Shown here piece after piece: positions 1 to 5,005 of a stretch of 5,156 bases of DNA. A program made the translations under genes and the position numbers. The stretch is from CAYXVU01 sp964468725 (GTDB taxonomy: Bacteria > Acidobacteriota > Blastocatellia > UBA7656): the NCBI GenBank assembly GCA_964468725.1, contig CAYXVU010000327.1, forward strand, positions 1 to 5,156, written 5' to 3'. The stretch's first letter is position 1; each line of letters begins with the position of its first letter. The notes under the pieces are model-generated. The model was not told the DNA's origin. It ran no database searches and saw only the letters and a list, made by a program, of their open reading frames with translations.

Positions 1-123
1 TCTTGCCCTATGGTCAGGCGCGAGGCGGTTACGATGAGCGGCTTCGCAATTCGATAAACGGAGTTACAGGCATCGTGTTAATCAGCCATTTACAAGCAGG
101 GTCGAGTCATCATTCAGACCAAG

Positions 124-130
124 AAGGAGA
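124..130 (+). promoter_or_regulatory. Ribosome binding site for the first lmo0937-family gene
   Basis: AAGGAGA ends five bases before the ATG at 136. It is a strong Shine-Dalgarno match and fixes the start of a gene too short for ordinary gene calling. The second lmo0937-family gene has an equivalent site, AAAGGAG. Confidence 0.8.
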
Positions 131-135
131 CCATA

Positions 136-285
136 ATGTTGTGGAGCATATTAGCAATCGTTTTGATTCTGTGGCTGCTCGGAGCCGTGTCGGGCTTCGG
201 CGGGGGATTGGTTCATCTGTTGTTAGTGATCGCCGCCGTCGTCTTGCTGATTCAACTGATAACCGGTCGGCGGAACATAGCCTAA
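136..285 (+). CDS. lmo0937 family (DUF5670) small membrane protein, copy 1
   Basis: This 49-residue protein begins MLWSILAIVLILWLLG and ends GRRNIA. It has two hydrophobic segments, at about residues 3-17 and 25-42, joined by a glycine-rich turn (SGFGGG), with a short basic tail. The MLW start, the LILWLLG block, the central glycine/histidine turn and the final GR are the pattern of the lmo0937/DUF5670 family, whose members are usually about 45-55 residues. The molecular function of the family is unknown; the protein should sit in the inner membrane as a two-helix hairpin. The start is set by AAGGAGA five bases upstream. It is clearly paralogous to the 49-mer at 3644-3793. It faces the 3' end of the minus-strand oxidoreductase across about 220 bp of non-coding DNA. 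I see no convincing promoter in the 135 bases upstream. Confidence 0.85.
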   Translation: MLWSILAIVLILWLLGAVSGFGGGLVHLLLVIAAVVLLIQLITGRRNIA

Positions 286-308
286 ACGAATCCGCACCGC
301 CCCCCTCG

Positions 309-401
309 TGGCACTCTGTTGAGATTCAGCTAGCGTCAGGCAATCTCTTTTGCATTCGCCTCGATCAGCAATCGCGCAAGTTGCGCTTCAGCAGAGTGCC
401 A
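309..401. repeat. 14-bp inverted repeat with 65-base interior
   Basis: TGGCACTCTGTTGA (309-322) and TCAGCAGAGTGCCA (388-401) are inverted copies differing at one position, which would be a G-U pair (U319-G391) in a plus-strand RNA. The interior holds a small GCGCA/TGCGC hairpin (374-378/382-386). The location is 24 bases after the stop of the first lmo0937-family gene. It could be the closing stem of an RNA, a 3' structure of that mRNA, or the ends of a short mobile element. I see no target-site duplication. Confidence 0.5.
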
Positions 402-445
402 GCTTGATGACGGCATCGTATTGAACCGGGAGAACGAAGGGCAGA

Positions 446-485
446 GCGAAAGAGGCGAACAGTCATTGCCTCCCGCCCCTTTCGC
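446..485 (-). terminator. Probable terminator of the oxidoreductase transcript
   Basis: Arms 446-457 and 474-485 form a 12-bp stem around a 16-base loop, starting 18 bases past the oxidoreductase stop codon. The one imperfect position (453/478) is a G-U pair when read as minus-strand RNA but an A-C mismatch on the plus strand, which favours minus-strand function. What follows on the minus strand (TCTGCCCTTCGTTCTCCC) is pyrimidine-rich but is not a clean U-tract, so it may be a weak terminator or a 3' stabilising stem. Confidence 0.45.
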
Positions 486-503
486 TTTCGAAGCTGGCGG
501 CGC

Positions 504-2843
504 TTATTCAACTGCCGGTTGGATACTGACAACGACGGATTTCGATGTCGGGCACTCGCTCTTTTCGGCCACACTATCAATCGGCACTAAGACGTTGGCT
601 TCGGGAAAGTAAGTCGCCACACAGCCGCGCGGAATATCATAAGCCACAACCGTGAACCTCTTCGCCGTGCGCTCGCCATCCGCAAAGTGACTGGTCAAAT
701 CAACCCACTGATCAACGTGCAATCCGGCTGCCTCAATATCTTCAGCATTCATAAAGACGACGCGCCGCCCGCCCTGAATGCCGCGATAGCGGTCATCCAG
801 CCCGTAGACCGTTGTATTGAATTGATCGTGGCTACGAATCGTCGTCATCAGATATTGATCGGCGGCAAGCGCAAGCGGCGTGATTGGCTCGGCGAAGAAG
901 GCGGCTTTGCCGCTTGGCGTCGCAAATTGCCGCGCCCGCGCCGGGTTCGGCAGGTAAAAGATGCCTTCGTGAATGCGCCGGTTGAACTCTTCAAAGCCGC
1001 TCACCGAACGGGCGATGTGTTCGCGTATGCGATCATAATCGGCGATTAAAAAATCCCAATCTACAGGGCTGTGTGTGCCAAGCGTCGCTTTGGCCAACCC
1101 AGCGACAATGGCAGCTTCGCTCAACAGGTGCTCGGAGGCCGGAGCCAGCGACCCGCGCGTTGAATTGATGACCATCATCGTGTCTTCGACGGTCTGGAAT
1201 TGTTCGCCCGCCGCCTGCACATCAATTTCGGTGCGCCCCAAACAGGGCAAGATCAATGCCTGCTCGCCAGTCACCAGATGGGCGCGATTGAGTTTGGTCG
1301 AAACGTGTGCGGTCAGCCGACAGCGGCGCAAGGCTTCTGCGGTGTAGGCAGTATCAGGCGTCGCTGATAGGAAATTGCCGCCCATTGCAAAGAAGACTTT
1401 CACCCGCCCTTCGTGCATTGCTTTGATCGTCTGCACGGTATTCAGACCGGCGTGGCGCGGCGGGTCGAAGCCGAACTCTTTGGCGAGAGCGTTCAGAAAT
1501 TCGGCCTTTGGTTTTGCGGTGATGCCCATCGTGCGGTCGCCTTGCACATTGCTGTGGCCGCGCACGCAACAAAGCCCCGCGCCCGCTCTGCCGATGTGTC
1601 CGCCGAGCAAGGCGAGGTTGGTCAGAGTGTGAATCGTCGCCACCGCATTCTTATGTTGCGTAATGCCCATCGCCCAACAGAGGATCAGGCGTTTGGATGA
1701 AGCGACCCGTTGACCGGCTTCGCGGAGGGCGGCGCGCGGCAACCCTGCGCTGGCTTCGATCTCTTCCCACGAGGTTGCCTGCAAATCGGCGATCAGTTCG
1801 TCGAAGCCTGTGGTGTGCTGTTGAATGAAGGCGTGATCGAAGACGGCGCCCGGTTGTCGGGTCTCCTCTTCGAGCATGGTCTTCATCAATCCTTTCAAAG
1901 CTGCGACGTCGCCGTTGATCTTGATTTGCAGGTAGCAGTCGGTCAGCGGTGTGCCCTCACCGAAGAGGCGAAAAGGGAAGGCGAGCGGGTTGTCATACTC
2001 TTGCGGATTGGGATTGATGAAGTTGAGCAATCCGGCTTCTTTGAGCGGGTTGATGGAGATGATCTGTGCGCCATTTCGTTTCGCGCGTTCGAGCGCCGAC
2101 AGCATGCGCGGATGATTGGTTCCGGGGTTCTGGCCGATGATGAGTATCAAATCGCACTGCTCGAAATCTTCTAGCCGCACGGTCGTCTTGCCGATGCCAA
2201 TGCTTTCGGTGAGGGCGACGGAACTCGATTCGTGGCACATATTCGAGCAGTCGGGCAGATTGTTTGTGCCAAACAGGCGGACGAAGAGTTGATACAAAAA
2301 TGCCGTCTCGTTGCTGGTGCGCCCCGAGGTGTAGAAAGCTGCTTCATCGGGTGACGCCAGACGATTCAACTCTTCTGCCAGCAGTGCGAAGGCCGCTTCC
2401 CACGAAATCGGTTCATAACCGTCGCTTCCGCGACGGCGCAGCATCGGGCGTGTCAATCGCCCTTGTTGGTTGAGCCAGTGATCGGACTGCGCCGCCAGTT
2501 GGGCAATCGTCCATTGTTTGAAGAAAGCCGTAGTGATACGGCTGCGCGTCGCTTCGTCGGCAACAGCCTTTGCGCCGTTTTCGCAAAACTCCGCCAGTTT
2601 GCGATGTTCGTCCGGGTTCGGCCATGCACAACTCTGACAATCGAAGCCCTCTTTTTGATTGAGCTTGGTCAGCGTCGCCAGCGAACGTAAGACCCCCATC
2701 TGCGATAGGCTGCGTTCGAGGGTTGAAAGGATCGAAGAGACCCCGGCAGCCGTATCGCTGCTCGGCTGATGATGCGGAGGCGTGCGTTCTGGCGGAGTGA
2801 GTGCGGCCTCCGGGTCTATAGGCTTCATCGTTTGATCGCTCAT
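504..2843 (-). CDS. FdhF/YdeP family molybdopterin oxidoreductase (formate dehydrogenase H-like alpha subunit)
   Basis: The product is 779 residues from the ATG at 2843, close to E. coli YdeP in size. Near the N-terminus is GFDCQSCAWPNPDEHR (about 67-81) followed by EFCENGAKAVADEAT, the signature of the YdeP/TIGR01701 clade; it supplies cysteines 69, 72 and 87. The main molybdopterin domain includes PDCSNMCHESSSVAL (from about 198). Cys203-His204 there align with Sec140-His141 of E. coli FdhH, so Cys (codon TGC at 2237-2235) is the probable Mo ligand. IIGQNPGTNHPRM (about 235-247) and VRGHSNVQGDRTMGI (about 427-441) follow. The C-terminal molydopterin dinucleotide-binding domain starts near YLMTTIRSHDQFNTTVYG (about 664-681). 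There is no Tat or Sec signal, so it is probably cytoplasmic. The substrate is unknown; E. coli YdeP is linked to acid resistance, and formate oxidation is not shown here. No iron-sulfur or cytochrome partner gene is adjacent. The frame runs open to a TTG at 2900, but a TATAAT inside that extension favours the ATG at 2843. Confidence 0.93.
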   Translation of the reverse strand: MSDQTMKPIDPEAALTPPERTPPHHQPSSDTAAGVSSILSTLERSLSQMGVLRSLATLTKLNQKEGFDCQSCAWPNPDEHRKLAEFCENGAKAVADEATRSRITTAFFKQWTIAQLAAQSDHWLNQQGRLTRPMLRRRGSDGYEPISWEAAFALLAEELNRLASPDEAAFYTSGRTSNETAFLYQLFVRLFGTNNLPDCSNMCHESSSVALTESIGIGKTTVRLEDFEQCDLILIIGQNPGTNHPRMLSALERAKRNGAQIISINPLKEAGLLNFINPNPQEYDNPLAFPFRLFGEGTPLTDCYLQIKINGDVAALKGLMKTMLEEETRQPGAVFDHAFIQQHTTGFDELIADLQATSWEEIEASAGLPRAALREAGQRVASSKRLILCWAMGITQHKNAVATIHTLTNLALLGGHIGRAGAGLCCVRGHSNVQGDRTMGITAKPKAEFLNALAKEFGFDPPRHAGLNTVQTIKAMHEGRVKVFFAMGGNFLSATPDTAYTAEALRRCRLTAHVSTKLNRAHLVTGEQALILPCLGRTEIDVQAAGEQFQTVEDTMMVINSTRGSLAPASEHLLSEAAIVAGLAKATLGTHSPVDWDFLIADYDRIREHIARSVSGFEEFNRRIHEGIFYLPNPARARQFATPSGKAAFFAEPITPLALAADQYLMTTIRSHDQFNTTVYGLDDRYRGIQGGRRVVFMNAEDIEAAGLHVDQWVDLTSHFADGERTAKRFTVVAYDIPRGCVATYFPEANVLVPIDSVAEKSECPTSKSVVVSIQPAVE

Positions 2844-2888
2844 GGTGTCGTTCTCGTACGCCACGAATCGGGTTTCGTATCGGGCGCG

Positions 2889-2894
2889 ATTATA
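2889..2894 (-). promoter_or_regulatory. Candidate -10 box for the oxidoreductase gene
   Basis: On the minus strand, bases 2894-2889 read TATAAT, a perfect -10 consensus. Transcription would start near 2882, leaving a leader of about 40 bases before the ATG at 2843. No good TTGACA-like -35 lies 16-18 bases further upstream, so activator dependence is possible. The box lies inside the longer open frame starting at TTG 2900, which argues against that start. Confidence 0.45.
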
Positions 2895-2951
2895 CCGCAA
2901 CGCGCCTGGATTCGCGGAACTGACTTTGACGAAACGATGCGCCGGAGGGCT

Positions 2952-3064
2952 AGAACTCAGCGTCGTTGGAGCGAATTATTGCCGCTGCGGCATCTCTGTA
3001 TGCGAGGCTTACAACCACCGCACCGTTCGTTTGCCATCCGTACAAACCGCCTAAGCTGAGTTCT
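2952..3064. repeat. Perfect 10-bp inverted repeat about 90 bases apart
   Basis: AGAACTCAGC (2952-2961) and GCTGAGTTCT (3055-3064) are exact reverse complements, enclosing 93 bases. The enclosed DNA contains the perfect dyad TGCCGC-T-GCGGCA (2980-2992) and a GTTTG/CAAAC hairpin (3029-3033/3043-3047), so a transcript could fold into a closed, branched structure. A small RNA, an mRNA leader, a small inserted element or chance all remain possible. Confidence 0.45.
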
Positions 3065-3070
3065 CACACA

Positions 3071-3110
3071 GACGGCTGAACACCGCGCAAACTCACGTTT
3101 TCAAGCCGTC
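3071..3110. repeat. Bulged hairpin in the permease upstream region
   Basis: GACGGCT-GAA (3071-3080) pairs with TTC-A-AGCCGTC (3100-3110): ten base pairs with one bulged base (3103) and a 19-base loop. It lies 74 bases before the permease start. No U-tract follows, so it does not look like a terminator; it may be a leader structure or an operator-like site. Confidence 0.35.
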
Positions 3111-3171
3111 AGAGGAAAACGATTTGGGCACAGGCTTTGCACAAGCAGGTTTGGCGGCAGAGATCAAGAAT

Positions 3172-3180
3172 GGAGTAGGA
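3172..3180 (+). promoter_or_regulatory. Ribosome binding site for the iron permease family gene
   Basis: GGAGTAGGA contains two purine-rich cores, GGAG nine bases and AGGA four bases before the ATG at 3185. Either could serve, and together they support this start. Confidence 0.6.
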
Positions 3181-3184
3181 ATCA

Positions 3185-3598
3185 ATGAAAGCAAATCACG
3201 ACAGGCGGCAATCGCTCTCTTGGTTCACACGCTTTGCGAAAGCGACGGCGCGGCGTGCCGGTCAACCTGTGACTTTTGCGCTGGCAACGTTGACGCTGCT
3301 CATCTGGGCAGCGAGCGGCCCGGTCTTCGGATTTAGCGACACCTGGCAACTCATCATCAATACGGGAACGACGATCATCACGTTTCTGATGGTGTTCTTG
3401 ATTCAGAATACCCAGAACCGCGACACCGAAGCCTTGCAGTTGAAATTGGATGAACTCATTCGCGCTGTCCGCACGGCGCGCAATGAGGTTCTCGATGTAG
3501 AGGAGATGGATGAGGAGGAACTGCTGCGCTTCAAGGCGCAATACGAAAAACTGGCCAAACAGGCCAGAAACGGGCGGCAACGGCAACTGGCTGTGTAA
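3185..3598 (+). CDS. Low-affinity iron permease family membrane protein
   Basis: The 137-residue product opens with a basic, cytoplasmic-looking stretch (about 1-27). Two hydrophobic helices follow, at about 28-48 (VTFALATLTLLIWAASGPVF) and 53-74 (TWQLIINTGTTIITFLMVFL). Next is the conserved IQNTQNRDTEALQLKLDELI block (about 73-92), then a charged, coiled-coil-like tail rich in Glu, Lys and Arg to about 130. The SGP-FGFSDTWQLIINTGTTI-TFLMVFLIQNTQNRD pattern identifies the low-affinity Fe/Cu permease family (Pfam Iron_permease). The family name derives from a fungal low-affinity iron transporter; metal transport by short bacterial members is not well established, and with two helices it would have to oligomerise to form a channel. 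It is the first gene of a plus-strand cluster, 45 bases ahead of the second lmo0937-family gene, and probably co-transcribed with it. Confidence 0.9.
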   Translation: MKANHDRRQSLSWFTRFAKATARRAGQPVTFALATLTLLIWAASGPVFGFSDTWQLIINTGTTIITFLMVFLIQNTQNRDTEALQLKLDELIRAVRTARNEVLDVEEMDEEELLRFKAQYEKLAKQARNGRQRQLAV

Positions 3599-3631
3599 CG
3601 TCGCCTCGGGTTTGCACACTATAGGGTACGA

Positions 3632-3638
3632 AAGGAGA
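3632..3638 (+). promoter_or_regulatory. Ribosome binding site for the second lmo0937-family gene
   Basis: AAGGAGA at 3632-3638 lies five bases before the ATG at 3644, the same heptamer and spacing as in front of copy 1 at 136. The conserved translation signal supports both small genes. Confidence 0.8.
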
Positions 3639-3643
3639 AGGAT

Positions 3644-3793
3644 ATGTTGTGGACAATCTTTGTCATTCTTTTAATTTTATGGTTGCTCGGTATGGTGAGT
3701 TCTTACACTCTGGGGGGCTTCATCCATATCTTGCTGGTGATCGCGGTTGCGGTGGTGTTGATTCGCTTGATTCAAGGGCGCAACCCCGTATAG
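3644..3793 (+). CDS. lmo0937 family (DUF5670) small membrane protein, copy 2
   Basis: This 49-residue protein begins MLWTIFVILLILWLLG and ends IRLIQGRNPV. Two hydrophobic segments (about 3-18 and 25-43) flank a short turn (SSYTLGG), followed by a basic tail. It shares the MLW start, the LILWLLG block, the HxLLVIA second helix and the terminal GR-N with the protein at 136-285, and is the same length; roughly 60% of positions match by eye. The function of the family is unknown; it should be an inner-membrane hairpin. The start follows AAGGAGA. It lies 45 bases after the iron permease family gene and 13 bases before the possible 34-aa gene, so it probably belongs to one transcript with them. Confidence 0.88.
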   Translation: MLWTIFVILLILWLLGMVSSYTLGGFIHILLVIAVAVVLIRLIQGRNPV

Positions 3794-3806
3794 ACCGAGG
3801 CGCAGC

Positions 3807-3911
3807 ATGAAGACGAAGCTAATCGCCGGTAACGCGTTTTGGTGGGTCGCTGCATCAGCTCTGCTGATTGGCGCAATGACTTGGCTTGCCGTTCTGGGCG
3901 GCGCGCTGTGA
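3807..3911 (+). CDS. Possible 34-residue single-helix membrane protein
   Basis: The frame encodes MKTKLIAGNAFWWVAASA and continues to a stop after 34 residues. It has a basic N-terminus (Lys2, Lys4) and one hydrophobic helix at about 10-32 (FWWVAASALLIGAMTWLAVL). GAGG at 3797-3800 lies six bases before the ATG, a modest ribosome binding site. It starts 13 bases after the second lmo0937-family stop, as expected of a translationally coupled gene. I do not recognise a family. The positive-inside layout and membrane-length helix fit a small bitopic membrane protein, but a frame of this length can arise by chance, so the call rests on context. Confidence 0.42.
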   Translation: MKTKLIAGNAFWWVAASALLIGAMTWLAVLGGAL

Positions 3912-3955
3912 GGCTATCCGAAGGCTGAGCGGCTACACCACCATCATCTTCTGCG

Positions 3956-3983
3956 GGCAGTTGCGGCGCGCGTCGCAACTGCC
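3956..3983 (+). terminator. Strong 12-bp hairpin after the small membrane gene cluster
   Basis: GGCAGTTGCGGC (3956-3967) and GTCGCAACTGCC (3972-3983) pair over 12 bp with one G-U and a four-base loop (GCGC). It lies 44 bases after the stop of the 34-aa frame, where a terminator of the permease cluster would be expected. No U-tract follows (TGTTGACAGTAAG), so intrinsic termination is uncertain; a 3' stabilising stem or a REP-like palindrome are alternatives. Confidence 0.42.
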
Positions 3984-4057
3984 TGTTGACAGTAAGAAGA
4001 AATTACATCCGCTGTTTGTCGCGCCTACATACCTGTTTTGAATTCTTACTAGCCGAG

Positions 4058-4088
4058 CCGCAGAGACGTGCGGTTTCCCGCAAAACCG
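4058..4088 (+). repeat. Two overlapping, mutually exclusive small hairpins
   Basis: CCGCA/TGCGG (4058-4062/4069-4073) and CGGTTT/AAACCG (4071-4076/4083-4088) are each perfect, but share bases 4071-4073, so only one can form at a time. That resembles a switch, yet the stems are short and nothing matches a riboswitch class I know. Confidence 0.3.
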
Positions 4089-4286
4089 TTGCCTCGCCAA
4101 CGCGGCACACCTCTTGCCTACTATTCTGGCAGCGAACAAAAATCAACGTAGCGAATTGTCCTTACCGTTTGCTTCTTACCGCTACGGCGCGGTCGCAATG
4201 GGTCGCGCTGGCCAGCGGTTTGTTCGCCGCAAGAATTTGACCAGCGGATCGCAAGACATATGCAAGATGTCAAACGGCGGCGAGCG

Positions 4287-4331
4287 TTTGTTGAGTTGCC
4301 GTTGAGCAACTGCAATCCGCAAGTCAACAAA
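4287..4331 (+). repeat. Two-part stem-loop upstream of the DUF2383 gene
   Basis: TTTGTTGA (4287-4294) pairs with TCAACAAA (4324-4331), enclosing an inner hairpin GTTGC/GCAAC (4295-4299/4306-4310). The inner stem directly continues the 5' arm of the outer one. It could be a leader structure or an operator; its role is unknown. Confidence 0.4.
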
Positions 4332-4440
4332 TCTGCCAGTTGGCATTCGGCTCCGCGCTCACTGTGAGCCCTGTCCATCGGAGTCGCAGCGTCGGCAGGC
4401 TATCTGATTTTGCGGGCGTGTCCCGCCCCAACCTATTTTT

Positions 4441-4446
4441 AGGAGG
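4441..4446 (+). promoter_or_regulatory. Ribosome binding site for the DUF2383 gene
   Basis: AGGAGG, a full Shine-Dalgarno consensus, lies six bases before the ATG at 4453, preceded by a run of five T. It is the strongest translation signal in the window and fixes the start. Confidence 0.85.
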
Positions 4447-4452
4447 TTACGA

Positions 4453-4920
4453 ATGAAAGCCGTACATCAAGAAAAGATCGCCCAACCCAAAGAACTCATC
4501 AGCGTCCTCAACCGACTGGTCGAAACCTGCCGTGACGGTCAAAACGGATTTCAAGACGCGGCCAGCAATCTCGCGTCTCCCGAACTGAAGACCTTCTGCC
4601 TCGAACAGAGCCGTCAACGCGCCCAGTATGTCGGCGAATTGCAACAGACAGTTCGCCAACTGGGCGGCGACCCAGAAACCAGCGGCACGGCTGCCGCCGT
4701 TCTGCATCGCGCTTGGATGGATTTGAAATCGAGTTTTGGCGCAGGCGACAAAGCCATTATGTCGGCTGTTGAAAAAGGCGAAGACGCCGCACTCGAACAG
4801 TACGATAGCGCGATCAAAGAGGGCTTGCCCGTCAACCTTCGTCCCCTCATCGAGCGGCAGTACCAGAGCGTCAAACAGGTGCATGATCAGGTGAAGGTTA
4901 TGCGCGACCGGCTCAAATAA
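4453..4920 (+). CDS. PA2169 family four-helix-bundle protein (DUF2383)
   Basis: The 155-residue protein has no signal peptide or membrane segment and is almost wholly helical by composition. LNRLVETCRDGQNGFQDAA (about 19-37) is the family's first-helix motif. Then come the R-AQYVGELQQTVRQLGGDPE segment (about 56-75), LHRAWMDLK (about 84-92), the conserved KGEDAALEQYD (about 108-118), and a final helix IERQYQSVKQVHDQVKVMRD. This order and length match the DUF2383/PA2169 family of ferritin-like four-helix bundles. Several Glu, His and Asp residues could bind metal, but no activity is established for the family, and I infer none. The gene stands alone on the plus strand, with a strong ribosome binding site and its own terminator, and is convergent with the phosphatase gene. 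The long antisense frame over it is a shadow. Confidence 0.93.
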   Translation: MKAVHQEKIAQPKELISVLNRLVETCRDGQNGFQDAASNLASPELKTFCLEQSRQRAQYVGELQQTVRQLGGDPETSGTAAAVLHRAWMDLKSSFGAGDKAIMSAVEKGEDAALEQYDSAIKEGLPVNLRPLIERQYQSVKQVHDQVKVMRDRLK

Positions 4921-4943
4921 TGGCTTGTTTAGAATATCCAGTC

Positions 4944-4982
4944 GAAGAAGGCGGCGAGATCGTTCTCGCCGCCTTCTTCTTT
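4944..4982 (+). terminator. Intrinsic terminator of the DUF2383 gene
   Basis: Arms 4944-4959 and 4964-4979 form a perfect 16-bp stem with a four-base loop (TCGT), followed by TTT and a pyrimidine-rich stretch (TTCTTTCTC). It begins 23 bases after the DUF2383 stop. It lies between convergent genes and could also block phosphatase transcripts, but the minus-strand side lacks a U-tract. Confidence 0.85.
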
Positions 4983-5005
4983 CTCACATTCTGAAAGGCG
5001 TGAAA

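Larger units (their letters stand above)
2844..3184. other. Divergent intergenic region with inverted repeats
   Basis: This stretch separates the minus-strand oxidoreductase from the plus-strand iron permease family gene. It carries the candidate -10 box at 2889-2894, a 13-base dyad TGCCGCTGCGGCA (2980-2992), a 10-bp inverted repeat (2952-2961/3055-3064) and a bulged hairpin (3071-3110). Plus-strand frames of 70-96 codons cross it but lack ribosome binding sites and resemble no family I know. I find no clear sigma-70 promoter for the permease gene; regulation of both genes presumably sits here. Confidence 0.5.
3912..4452. other. About 540 bp with no convincing gene, rich in inverted repeats
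   Basis: Frames of 63-85 codons exist on both strands but have no ribosome binding sites or recognisable motifs, and they overlap one another as chance frames do. The stretch holds the 3956-3983 hairpin, two mutually exclusive small hairpins (4058-4088), short direct repeats (CCAGCGG at 4212 and 4241; CGCAAGA at 4228 and 4250), a two-part stem (4287-4331), and a GCGGG/CCCGC hairpin (4412-4426) just before the ribosome binding site of the DUF2383 gene. No tRNA, CRISPR or insertion sequence is visible. The promoter of the DUF2383 gene should lie here, but I could not place it. Confidence 0.5.

Noticed and set aside
1..57. A frame open from the left edge to TAA at 55-57 that could be the tail of an upstream gene
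   Set aside because: Only 18 codons are visible, with no recognisable motif; it cannot be told from chance.
309..325. Sigma-54 promoter-like TGGCAC followed by TTGA
   Set aside because: The spacing is four rather than five bases and the essential GC of the -12 element is absent (TTGAG).
311..399. CIRCE/HrcA operator-like half sites GCACTC and GAGTGC
   Set aside because: CIRCE needs a nine-base spacer; here the half sites are far apart, and no heat-shock gene is nearby.
1710..2174. 154-codon plus-strand frame inside the oxidoreductase gene
   Set aside because: It is antisense to conserved molybdopterin-domain coding sequence and is explained by the high GC of the real gene.
2235..2237. Possible selenocysteine codon at the FdhH Sec140 position
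   Set aside because: The codon is TGC on the minus strand, an ordinary cysteine; no in-frame TGA is present.
3182..3619. 145-codon antisense frame over the iron permease family gene
   Set aside because: The plus strand encodes a recognisable family protein with its own ribosome binding site; the antisense product is low in family-like features.
3617..3626. CACTATAGGG, identical to the 3' part of a T7 promoter
   Set aside because: The upstream recognition part of the T7 promoter is missing, so the match is chance.
4051..4090. Riboswitch or group II intron-like look (GAGCCG, GTGCGG runs)
   Set aside because: Pairings are short and match no riboswitch or intron domain architecture I can verify.
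4447..4884. 145-codon antisense frame over the DUF2383 gene
   Set aside because: It lies opposite a well-supported family member with a perfect ribosome binding site; it has no known motif and is a shadow frame.
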